Part shown: positions 1 through 8,050 of the stretch, piece after piece
How the letters are laid out: the number at the start of each line of letters is the position of its first letter
How positions within the stretch are numbered: position 1 is the first letter of the stretch
From: Pontiellaceae bacterium
GTDB lineage: Bacteria; Verrucomicrobiota; Kiritimatiellia; Kiritimatiellales; Tichowtungiaceae
Direction: 5' to 3'
NCBI GenBank assembly: GCA_029934215.1
Contig: JAOZMR010000008.1
Location: 1 to 23,978, forward strand
DNA length: 23,978 nucleotides
Translations under genes and position numbers: made by a program
Notes under the pieces: model-generated
Seen by the model: the letters and a program-made list of their open reading frames with translations, nothing else
What the model was told of the DNA's origin: nothing
Database searches by the model: none

Positions 1-135
1 CGGAAATCGGCCCTTGAAGCGAAGCGGAAAGATAATTTTCTGAAAGAAAATAACGACCCAAGGGAGTGGTTCATCTTCAATCGGCAATGCCTATCCCTTC
101 GATATTCGACATTCCTTGTTCGATATTCGATATTC
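1..135 (+). repeat. Direct repeat copy 1 (135 bp)
   Basis: This segment is nearly identical to 439-573: I count three mismatches when the two are laid side by side at an offset of 438. It contains a perfect 7-bp stem with a 3-base loop (attttct-gaa-agaaaat, 35-51) and ends in five heptads related to GATATTC (101-135). The window edge may cut the left end of the repeat. Confidence 0.9.
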
Positions 136-213
136 CTCTCCTCTCCCCTCGGCTGTTTCTCTGACTCCCTCTAGCGACAGCGGTTGTGAAAAATCTTAAG
201 TTCCTTTGTGGTC

Positions 214-289
214 TCTGCGCTCTCTCGTGGCTAAAACTCTTCCGCGCATGAACGATTTTAAGCCCAGTTCACCCAAAGAACGAGGCTGG
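214..289 (+). repeat. Composite dispersed repeat, left copy
   Basis: Three blocks recur as reverse complements at the right edge of the window. Block 214-235 (tctgcgctctctcgtggcta) matches 23525-23547 imperfectly. Block 242-254 (ccgcgcatgaacg) matches 23715-23727 perfectly. Block 268-289, containing acccaaagaacgaggctgg, matches 23680-23701 perfectly over 22 bp. The 13-bp gap between the last two blocks is the same on both sides, so this is a real shared element and not chance. Confidence 0.8.
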
Positions 290-310
290 GGAGGGAGAGC
301 TGGAGAATTG

Positions 311-342
311 GAGTGATGGAGTGATGGAGTGATGGAGTGTTG
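311..342 (+). repeat. 8-bp tandem repeat, four copies
   Basis: The unit gagtgatg is present three times in a row, followed by a fourth copy with one change (gagtgttg). It is a short satellite in non-coding DNA; length variation between strains would be expected. Confidence 0.85.
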
Positions 343-407
343 GGGGAGACAGGAAAAATTGGAGTTCTGGAACGATGAAAACTTTATAGGATGCCACACA
401 TCTAACA

Positions 408-424
408 GTTCCAATAGTTGGAAC
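408..424. repeat. REP-like hairpin GTTCCAA-TAG-TTGGAAC
   Basis: A perfect 7-bp inverted repeat with a 3-base loop. A hairpin with the same TTCCAA/TTGGAA stem but a different loop (ACA) lies at 23629-23643. Keeping the stem while the loop varies suggests that the structure matters. On both sides it is followed by the same cttcccaatcgg-type sequence. Confidence 0.7.
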
Positions 425-438
425 CCTTTTCTTCCAAT

Positions 439-573
439 CGGAAATCGGCCCTTGAAGCGAAGCGGAAAGATAATTTTCTGAAAGAAAATAACGCCCCAAG
501 GGAGTGGTTCATCTTCAATCGGCAATGCCTATCCCTTCGACATTCGAAATTCCTTGTTCGATATTCGATATTC
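439..573 (+). repeat. Direct repeat copy 2 (135 bp)
   Basis: Second copy of the 1-135 repeat, with the same hairpin at 473-489 and the heptad block at 539-573 (gacattc, gaaattc, cttgttc, gatattc, gatattc). The part from about 515 onward is also present as a reverse complement at 23552-23620, including the inner run gacattcgaaattccttgtt. Confidence 0.9.
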
Positions 574-676
574 ATCTCCTCTCATCTCCTCTCCTCTCCC
601 TTCATTCTTCCAGCAGAGATTCAGAGAAGTTGTATTAGATTGATTTACTACTCTTCATTGTGGCATTTGGTTTGCT

Positions 677-3600
677 ATGTTTGGCGGTGTGAACGATGGA
701 AATCAATTTTGGAATGTAAATGTCGGGGTGCTGCAATCGCGCTTCCCTCGTGTGGCGGAGCTGGTGCAACGGTCCGGCTTGCAGGGGAATGTGTGTAGTT
801 TTGCCGCTAAGGATGGTGCCCCAGCTTATGGAATCCGTAGGGATGGGAAGATTCAACCCGTGACTAATCCGGTCAATCCGCTGACCAAGATTAATGAGCA
901 ATTGAAACAGTGGGCAGATAAGTTGCAGGATTTTACTCGTCCAGTTCTGATTCTTGGGGTTCATCCGGGAATGGAGATTTTGCATGTTTTTAATCTTCGG
1001 GAAAATGCGAGCAGCGTTTTGTGTAAGCAGCCGCTTTGGATTTGTGTCGATTCGCTTCCTGCTTTTGTAGGGTTTTTAAATACGTATGACGCAGAGGCGT
1101 TGTTGAGTTCGCCGAGGGTGGAGTTGTTTGTGAAGGAGGATATGCCCGCTCGGGTGGATTGGTTGCGTGCAAACCCGCAGTTTCCTTATCTCTTTTCTAT
1201 GGTTTCGGTGTCGCCGCCGCCCGTTCAGCAGGCGGTGCTCGCCCCGCTGGCGCAATTGATTCAAGAACGCTCGGCGCTTGTTAAAAAATATCAGGAAGAA
1301 AACGACGCCTATTATGCCGATATCACTGATGAGCAGTTGGCGGAAAATCTTTCTGGACAAGCGGGACGCAAGCCACGGCTACTGGTTCCAACTTGTCCGT
1401 GGTCGTCGGTGATCCAGTATAGCATCCGTGACACGGTTTCCGCGTTTAAGCGGGCAGGGTGGGAGACGATGGTGCTCGATTCGCCCGCGATGCTGACTCC
1501 GCATTATGCGATGGAGTCGATCAACCAGTTTAAACCCGATCTCTTTCTTTATATAAACCACTTGCGTCAGGAGGTTGCGGGGGTTGTTCCTGAAAATCTC
1601 ATGATGGTCAGTTGGATTCAGGATCCGCTTCCGCATGTGAATAATGTGGACGCTGCAAAGAAATGGAACGAGATCACCACTCCGCGCAAGCGTGATCTTA
1701 TTGTCGGTTATACCGGACAGCTTAAGCCGTACGGATATAACGAAGAGCGACTGCATCCGCTCAGCATGATTGTTGATACAGAGATTTTTAAGCCGCGCGA
1801 ATTGACACCGGAGCAGATTGAGAAATACGGATGCGACGTGATGTTCGCCTCCAACTCTGGCATGCCGACCGAGCGGCGCGTTAAAGAGAACCTCGTTCCA
1901 ATGTTTGAGGATGTGGGCTGGGATGAAGCAACGCTAATGGAGTTTCATGATAAGCTCTGGGACTATTATCGAGCCGGAAACACCATCACGAGTTATCAGC
2001 AATTGATTAATTTTTTACAACTCGACGCCACCCCAGAAGAGACCCGTGTTCAGAATCTTTTTTGGCGGTTGAACGATACTATTTATCGTCATGTCGTTAT
2101 TGAATGGCTGGATGAATATGCCCAAGAAAATTCCGACTTTAAGTTGCATCTTTATGGAAAAGGTTGGGAAGAGCATCCGCGCTTCGCGAAATATGCTAAA
2201 GGTGAACTCGCCCACGGCGAGGAGCTTTCTGTTGCTTATCAGGCGGCAAAACAGTGCTTGCATTTGAATGCTGTGGAGGGAGAACATCAAAGGGTTTTGG
2301 AGATTTTTGCGACAGGCGGACGACTGCTCTTGCGAAACCCAATCATGTCAAAAGAACAGCAGTTAGTTGACCACCACACGCGTCATATTTTTGATAGCAT
2401 TGATAACCGGTCCGGCTTGGTTATGACGCCAGGTTTGAGTGATTTTGTTTTCATATTGCTGGAACCTCAAGGTGTGTCATGTATGACGGAGCAAACGGAT
2501 GCTCCTTTGACTGAAAGGCTCAATGATCTGTTTTTTAAGAAACTCTCATGGCTTGATGATTCTTGGGATGATTGTCGGTTTAGTTCCGCTCAGGATCTGT
2601 CGGGAAGGCTACAGTATGCCGCCGCCGGTAATCGAACGGCTTACGCGCGTGTTTTGCAACTGACTGACCGGTTCATTGAGCAACAGTTGTCCAATGCTGC
2701 CATTTCATTGCTTTCATTCGCGCAGCGGCGTAAAACAAGTTTGGCAGTGGGGGCAGGTCTGCGCTCAATCATTCGTTTGGTGCAGGCCATTTATAACCGA
2801 CCACCGCAGGAAGTTATGGATGTATATGATCAGGTCCAGTGCCCGGGGGCTGAGATTAAGCTTTATTTGTCCCGTTATTTATTGGAGCACGGCTGCTCCG
2901 AGGCGGCAGTCAATATTTTGTCCTCGATCTCCTCGCAGTTGCTGTCTGCCAAGCAGAACCTGACACTAGCATCGATTCAGTCAATGACCGGAAATATTGA
3001 GGAAGCACACGCTTCTGTCGCACGGGCCTACGGCCAATCGGGGACCCTGACGAATGGGTATGCTGATGTGGGGCGCAGGAGCGCCGGTATTCGGGATGCG
3101 CGCGTCTATTTCGATGGATTGGAAATGGATAGAAAGCAAGAGCGATTGCACTCCACCTCCTATATTTCGTTGGCTCAACAGCAAGTGCGGTGTGGAAATA
3201 TTTCAGAGGCCGAACAAACCATCTTGGCCGCTTATGCAAAAGATACGGGTCTGAAAGGAGCCTTTGCTCACGCGGCATTTCATCATTATGGTAACTATCT
3301 CGACTTTCATGCCGCAAAAGAGATCTGGATCCGAGAGCCTCTTGAAAGACGATGCCATCGCGCCGAAAGTCTTTTGTATACAATCGCCCATTTTGAAGAG
3401 GATGAGCAACGGGTAGATCAGCGGATTCTCAAAGAATACGAAAGCAAATCGGCCTTGAAGGGTGCTTATTCGCAGATTGCTCTTCAATATCTCAAGCAAG
3501 GAAATGCTGACAAGGCTTTAGACTATTACAGCTGGGACGAATCGTTATCAAAAAGTTCGATCGGCGACCGAGGACACCGGGATGGGATTTTGTGGGTGGT

Positions 3601-4303
3601 GTCCGGAGACACTCCGACGGCAGTGACAGAGACCGTTTCTCCTGACTATCTCTCAGGTCTTTTATACGCCTTGCACGACCTGCAGCAGGCGGGCTGTGCC
3701 CGCCCGATGGAATCGGAAATATTCCATATGCTAGGTCAGCTCGTCTTAAAATCCCCTCGTCTGCAAGAGCACCCGATGATTCCCGCTTTCCTGTGGGGGA
3801 AAATGGGCGACCGACAACATGTGGAAAGCTATTTGAAGCACATCACGAATGTTCATCGTCGTTCTGAGTTTCTGTATAACCTGTTGTTTTTCAGCGGACT
3901 CGCAGAATCCCGGCAATCACCGTTTATTGATCTTCTTGGTAAAATGGACACAGTTCAGCTGAATGAAGGAGCTCGCCTGAACCATATTCTCACATTGCTT
4001 TATCACGGATTCGATGAATCCACGCTTCGGGAGTGGAAGACGTATTGCCGCACATTCCCATTCAGCTTTGTTAATGGTTTCATGCGAGTTCCGTTTGTCC
4101 GGATTTTGGCAAAACACGGCGGTTACATAGATCTGGAGGCAGCTTTGGATCAGTATAGTTGTCGCCATTCACTCTGTTCGGCAAACCGAACAACTCGATG
4201 GATTCACCACTGCGCCGAAATAGAGTTGCCGCGACAAGAAGATCTCGGTCTCCACACCTTGATTCTTCCTGCCTTTTTCGAAAATATGCTTGCCCGAGAG
4301 TAA
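677..4303 (+). CDS. Large glycosyltransferase: Maf-like N-terminus, CgeB-like GT-B, helical repeats (gene A)
   Basis: A 1208-residue soluble protein. Residues ~10-200 look like the N-terminal part of Maf/DUF115 motility-associated glycosyltransferases (a Rossmann strand around VLILGVHPGMEI, then a 'VDSLPAF' strand). Residues ~235-600 look like a CgeB/glycosyl-transferase-1-type GT-B fold: KPDLFLYINH at 286-295, a WIQDPLPH segment, LHLYGKGWEEHPRF at 490-503, then a segment ending EIFATGGRLLLR. Residues ~724-960 are helical repeats of about 68 residues (724-791, 792-859, 860-927, partial fourth). ATG 677 is the first start after an in-frame stop at 641-643; no clear Shine-Dalgarno is present. 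It heads the probable operon, 23 bp before gene B. It is unusually long for the family; a role in adding sugars to a protein or glycan acceptor is inferred. Confidence 0.75.
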   Translation: MFGGVNDGNQFWNVNVGVLQSRFPRVAELVQRSGLQGNVCSFAAKDGAPAYGIRRDGKIQPVTNPVNPLTKINEQLKQWADKLQDFTRPVLILGVHPGMEILHVFNLRENASSVLCKQPLWICVDSLPAFVGFLNTYDAEALLSSPRVELFVKEDMPARVDWLRANPQFPYLFSMVSVSPPPVQQAVLAPLAQLIQERSALVKKYQEENDAYYADITDEQLAENLSGQAGRKPRLLVPTCPWSSVIQYSIRDTVSAFKRAGWETMVLDSPAMLTPHYAMESINQFKPDLFLYINHLRQEVAGVVPENLMMVSWIQDPLPHVNNVDAAKKWNEITTPRKRDLIVGYTGQLKPYGYNEERLHPLSMIVDTEIFKPRELTPEQIEKYGCDVMFASNSGMPTERRVKENLVPMFEDVGWDEATLMEFHDKLWDYYRAGNTITSYQQLINFLQLDATPEETRVQNLFWRLNDTIYRHVVIEWLDEYAQENSDFKLHLYGKGWEEHPRFAKYAKGELAHGEELSVAYQAAKQCLHLNAVEGEHQRVLEIFATGGRLLLRNPIMSKEQQLVDHHTRHIFDSIDNRSGLVMTPGLSDFVFILLEPQGVSCMTEQTDAPLTERLNDLFFKKLSWLDDSWDDCRFSSAQDLSGRLQYAAAGNRTAYARVLQLTDRFIEQQLSNAAISLLSFAQRRKTSLAVGAGLRSIIRLVQAIYNRPPQEVMDVYDQVQCPGAEIKLYLSRYLLEHGCSEAAVNILSSISSQLLSAKQNLTLASIQSMTGNIEEAHASVARAYGQSGTLTNGYADVGRRSAGIRDARVYFDGLEMDRKQERLHSTSYISLAQQQVRCGNISEAEQTILAAYAKDTGLKGAFAHAAFHHYGNYLDFHAAKEIWIREPLERRCHRAESLLYTIAHFEEDEQRVDQRILKEYESKSALKGAYSQIALQYLKQGNADKALDYYSWDESLSKSSIGDRGHRDGILWVVSGDTPTAVTETVSPDYLSGLLYALHDLQQAGCARPMESEIFHMLGQLVLKSPRLQEHPMIPAFLWGKMGDRQHVESYLKHITNVHRRSEFLYNLLFFSGLAESRQSPFIDLLGKMDTVQLNEGARLNHILTLLYHGFDESTLREWKTYCRTFPFSFVNGFMRVPFVRILAKHGGYIDLEAALDQYSCRHSLCSANRTTRWIHHCAEIELPRQEDLGLHTLILPAFFENMLARE

Positions 4304-4326
4304 CTTAGACATAATGGAGCCTAATC

Positions 4327-6027
4327 ATGTTACCACCTGCTGTATTAAGTGATGCTGAAAAAAATTGCCTGATCTACTGGCTCAGGGATTTCGAAAAAAA
4401 TGAAAAACCGTATGTAATTTACGGAACCGGAAATATTACGCGTGATATTCTCCAGCTGGTTAATTATCTCGGGCTGAAACAGCCTGAATATCTAATTGAT
4501 CATGCTGCTGCCGTCGCGGAAATAGAAGGATTTCCCATTCATTCAAAAATTCCGGGCAATCAGATACGGGATACCTGTGTTGTTATTGGATCGAATACAT
4601 ACCATCGCGAAATACGCGAACGCATTATCGAGCAGGCAGGTCCTGAACAGCAGATCTTCGACTTCAGTCATATTCGTGGGGCAGATGATGGAGTTCGAGA
4701 ATTTTTCGACAATCTTCATTGGAAAGAACAGTTGCGACTATTACATGGTGTTTCACTGGCACATGGCCACTATTGTGTTGTCGGAATCAATGCATACACC
4801 ATCGAGTTAGTCCGAAAAATAAAACAGAGTTCAGTTCAACCGCCCGATTTTGTCTTTGATTTTGGAAATTTCACTGAAAAGGAAATTCGTGGAATACCGG
4901 TTTGTGCCTCATCAAAGCACCCTGTGATTAAGAATTGCGCGGTAGTTTATAACGCACCGGGAATCCTTCGGTCGGAAATGGGGGCGCTGTTGGAAAAGCA
5001 TATCGAACCATCGTGTGAATTTATCAATTTTGCGGATCGAGCGGTTTGCAGTAATTATTTGTTCGAAGAACGGCAAAGCTGCGAGGGTCCCGTATTTTTG
5101 GCGAAAACCTTGTTTCTTGGTGTAAATACAAAATGTAATCTGTGTTGTAAATATTGCTATGATCCAGAAGAACGTAGAGCATTGAATCAGCAGTCGGACA
5201 TGCCGTTTGAATTTGCTGTTTCTATGCTTGAACAACTTAAACAGCATGTCAGCCTGCTAACGTTGGGGTCATTTGGTGAACCCATGCTATATCCCCATCT
5301 GGGAAGTCTAATCGAAAAAGCAACCAAACTGGGATATTCCAACATCGATTTTCCGACCAATGCGGTATTGCTTACCCGAGATCGTTCCATGCGACTGGCG
5401 AGGGCTGGGCTGAATCACATTCATGTATCACTCGACACTCTGGATGTGGCCTATAATCACGAACAGAGAGGGATTGATACGGAGCAAATTATCAACAATA
5501 TTGAAACGTTCAGTAAGTCGACTGGTTTGGTCGTGGCAATAAATACGGTTGTGACTCCGCAAAATCTGCACCTGATCCATCACCTCCCGGAACTGAAGCT
5601 GCGTGTTCCGACATTAAAAAGAATTGATCCTATGCCGGTAACAGCACAAGGCGACGGTTTTTTCACAAACGGGTTCGATATGAGCGCCTCGCAGGAAAAA
5701 ATCATGGAGGCCATTGCTCGTTTGGAAGACCGTTGCCAAGCTTATGGTGTGGAGTGCGGCAGCACAGACGCGCTTGAGCAGATGAATCGGAAAATTCGGA
5801 AAAAAAGCTGCTCCCGACCGTGGACTCACATCTATATCGATAGTAATGGAGACGTAAAGGTTTGTAACAGTGCATATTATCAGGAATCGGAATATCTGTT
5901 GGGGAATGTGATGAAGTCTAGGGATATTCTGAATGTTGTCCGGTCCACGATGGCGGTCGAAATGCGGAAGCGATTGATGAGCGGCTTGCTCCCGAAATCC
6001 TGCGAAGGGTGTAAATATGCCATCTAA
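4327..6027 (+). CDS. Radical SAM enzyme with SPASM/twitch-type C-terminus and two N-terminal Rossmann-like modules (gene B)
   Basis: A 566-residue protein. The radical SAM CX3CX2C motif is C270, C274, C277 (CNLCCKYC), followed by a GEP motif at 317-319, so it should bind a 4Fe-4S cluster and cleave S-adenosylmethionine. The C-terminus has C495, C513 and C559-x-x-C562, a cysteine set typical of SPASM or twitch auxiliary cluster domains, and ends four residues after the last Cys. Upstream are two ~90-residue Rossmann-like modules: 27-118 (IYGTGNIT) and a more divergent one at 147-240 (VVGINAYT). GGAG at 4316-4319 sits 7 nt before the ATG. It overlaps gene C by 11 bp. The substrate is unknown; a carbohydrate or peptide in the glycan pathway is inferred from the neighbours. 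Confidence 0.85.
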   Translation: MLPPAVLSDAEKNCLIYWLRDFEKNEKPYVIYGTGNITRDILQLVNYLGLKQPEYLIDHAAAVAEIEGFPIHSKIPGNQIRDTCVVIGSNTYHREIRERIIEQAGPEQQIFDFSHIRGADDGVREFFDNLHWKEQLRLLHGVSLAHGHYCVVGINAYTIELVRKIKQSSVQPPDFVFDFGNFTEKEIRGIPVCASSKHPVIKNCAVVYNAPGILRSEMGALLEKHIEPSCEFINFADRAVCSNYLFEERQSCEGPVFLAKTLFLGVNTKCNLCCKYCYDPEERRALNQQSDMPFEFAVSMLEQLKQHVSLLTLGSFGEPMLYPHLGSLIEKATKLGYSNIDFPTNAVLLTRDRSMRLARAGLNHIHVSLDTLDVAYNHEQRGIDTEQIINNIETFSKSTGLVVAINTVVTPQNLHLIHHLPELKLRVPTLKRIDPMPVTAQGDGFFTNGFDMSASQEKIMEAIARLEDRCQAYGVECGSTDALEQMNRKIRKKSCSRPWTHIYIDSNGDVKVCNSAYYQESEYLLGNVMKSRDILNVVRSTMAVEMRKRLMSGLLPKSCEGCKYAI

Positions 6028-8050
6028 CTTTAACCTGCCCGTCGGTAGATTCCCTGATTTTCATGAAGTCCGCCTAGAGGTTACCAATCACTGTGGATAT
6101 AACTGTTTTTGCTGCCCTCGGGAAAAAATGACTCGCTCATGTGGTCGAATGAGCCTTGAAAACATCCAGCGAGTTGTCGCCGAAATTAAATGTATCGACC
6201 ATCCATTTAAACTTCATTTGGTCGGCTATGGAGAACCGTTGCTTCTGTCTGATCTTCCTCAGCTGGCAAGAGTGGTGAAAGAACAAGTTCCGCATGCAAG
6301 TGTCTACACGATAACAACCCTTGGAGTAAAACGGTCCCGGGAATATTTTGAGGACTTGCTGCGCTGGTTCGATGAGGTTGAAGTCAGCTTTTATGGTAGT
6401 ACGCGGGAGCAGTATCTGACGATACACGGTGTGGATCGATACGATCTAGCCTTGCACAATCTGGAGATGATTCAGGCCGCCGCACGTACACTCGATAGTT
6501 CCGCCGCAATCAATATCAAACTGAATGATTTCACACAAATGCCGCGCCCTACTACTGATGCCGAACGAGCTGCTGCGACTCTCCTTTCGACTCAATTCAA
6601 AAAAATGGGATTCACAATTTCTTCAACAGAGCTTCATAACTACGGTGATGGCCGTTCCTATACCTGTCGAAACAGTTTCGAGCCTTGCTCCGTCGCATGG
6701 GGCATGCGAAGTCACATTCTACAGATTACCTGGGACATGAAGGTTGTTCCTTGTTGTTTTATGTTTAACGCGGATGTCGTCTGGGGAGATCTAAATAAAA
6801 AGTCGCTACAGGAAATATTCAGTTCACCTAACCGCGCTGATTTTCTCAGAAACCTTCTGCTCGGCAACGCTGATCTGTATCCGGCTTGCAAGAACTGTTC
6901 GGATAATTCTGGGGGAAGTCCGGGTGAAAAAAGTCGACTAATTCGCTACCTGCAATCACGGGAGATCCATATGGCTAACGCTCATCAACTTCAGATAGAT
7001 CCTCAAGCCTTATTTATTGAAACCTACCTGCAAATGAGGATGGCGGATGTCACCGGGCAATACGCTGGCATTTTGATTTGGGGGACGGGAAAGCACACGG
7101 AGTTCCTCATGGACGTCATGTCTCCTGATCAGCTGAATCAGGTGGTTGGTATTGTTGATGAAGGCACTGAGGCTGACCGTTTTTATCAATGGACCCGCAT
7201 TGCTCCTGACAAAATTCATACGATAGAGGCTGATGCTGTAGTGATCTCATCGGATCTTCATCAATGCGCACTTAAAGGACAGGCTGAAACATACACATCG
7301 CTGCCAGTTATTACTTTGTATCTGGGATTGTCGATCGAACCTTTACTTGAAGAAAAATATAATCGGTTGCGTGCCGTTTCTCGAACGAAATGGCACAGCT
7401 GGATAAAAACAAACGCCTGCGAGCGAATGGATGCGATACGCGCATGGGATATTTTTGAAGAAAGCCGTTGGCGGTTCCATTTGGCGAGATACCGCTTTGC
7501 CTGCTCATATACCGAAGGCAAAAGAGTCGGCGATATTGCCTGCGGCACGGGATACGGAAGCGAAATTCTTTTCAAGCGTGGAGCAGCGAAGAGCGTGGTC
7601 GGGGTGGATTTGGCGGAGGATGCCGTCACATATGCTCGAAAATTTCATGCGGATGGTTATATCGAATATATTGCCTCTTCCGGCGATGCGACCGGGTTGA
7701 AGGATGAAGCTTTTGATTTGCTGACGTCCTTTGAAACATTGGAGCATTTGCCAGACGGTAAGGCGTTGTTGGCTGAATTTTATCGTTTGTTAAAGCCGGA
7801 CGGCACGCTGATTATTTCTACGCCGAATGACTGGCCGCTGGATGATAACCCACACCACTGCGCGGAATATGATTTCGACGGATTCATACAGGCACTTGAG
7901 CCGTGGTTTGAGGTGCTTGAAGTGTATAATCAGAATTCAGGAGGCGGCTCGCCGAACAATCACGATCAGCCCGCAGGTATAGTTGAAACCACTTTGAGAA
8001 ACCGTGATCTTGCCGAATGTTTCATTGCTGTCTGTAAAAAGAAATCATAA
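6017..8050 (+). CDS. Radical SAM - Rossmann module - SAM methyltransferase fusion (gene C)
   Basis: A 677-residue three-part enzyme. Residues 15-300 are radical SAM: C26, C30, C33 (CGYNCFCC) and a GEP motif at 72-74. SPASM-like cysteines follow at C217, C224, C246-C247 and C291-x-x-C294. Residues ~351-437 carry the shared module (WGTGKHT at 355-361, VVISSDLHQ). Residues ~480-677 are a class I methyltransferase with the SAM-binding loop DIACGTGYG at 506-514, an acidic residue in GVDLAED, and a typical type-11 core (FETLEHLPDG, RLLKPDGTLIISTPND). Both catalytic halves use S-adenosylmethionine but in different chemistry. GAAGGG (6004-6009) precedes the ATG by 7 nt inside the end of gene B. The stop overlaps the next start by one base (TAATG). 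Confidence 0.87.
   Translation: MPSNFNLPVGRFPDFHEVRLEVTNHCGYNCFCCPREKMTRSCGRMSLENIQRVVAEIKCIDHPFKLHLVGYGEPLLLSDLPQLARVVKEQVPHASVYTITTLGVKRSREYFEDLLRWFDEVEVSFYGSTREQYLTIHGVDRYDLALHNLEMIQAAARTLDSSAAINIKLNDFTQMPRPTTDAERAAATLLSTQFKKMGFTISSTELHNYGDGRSYTCRNSFEPCSVAWGMRSHILQITWDMKVVPCCFMFNADVVWGDLNKKSLQEIFSSPNRADFLRNLLLGNADLYPACKNCSDNSGGSPGEKSRLIRYLQSREIHMANAHQLQIDPQALFIETYLQMRMADVTGQYAGILIWGTGKHTEFLMDVMSPDQLNQVVGIVDEGTEADRFYQWTRIAPDKIHTIEADAVVISSDLHQCALKGQAETYTSLPVITLYLGLSIEPLLEEKYNRLRAVSRTKWHSWIKTNACERMDAIRAWDIFEESRWRFHLARYRFACSYTEGKRVGDIACGTGYGSEILFKRGAAKSVVGVDLAEDAVTYARKFHADGYIEYIASSGDATGLKDEAFDLLTSFETLEHLPDGKALLAEFYRLLKPDGTLIISTPNDWPLDDNPHHCAEYDFDGFIQALEPWFEVLEVYNQNSGGGSPNNHDQPAGIVETTLRNRDLAECFIAVCKKKS

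Larger units (their letters stand above)
1..676. other. Repeat-rich non-coding left flank
   Basis: No credible gene is seen here; open frames that cross it run through repeats. It contains two near-identical 135-bp direct repeats, an 8-bp tandem repeat, a TTCCAA/TTGGAA hairpin, an element repeated in inverted orientation at the right edge of the window, and pyrimidine-rich tracts (136-176 and 574-612). The last tract lies just upstream of the first gene. No convincing promoter could be picked out. Confidence 0.7.

Noticed and set aside
630..658. Possible promoter before gene A (TTGTAT with a 17-bp spacer)
   Set aside because: The -10 candidate (CTTCAT) is a poor match, so no promoter is claimed.
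418..798. 126-codon open frame at the left edge
   Set aside because: It runs through the dispersed repeat and into the start of gene A in another frame; no domain is seen.
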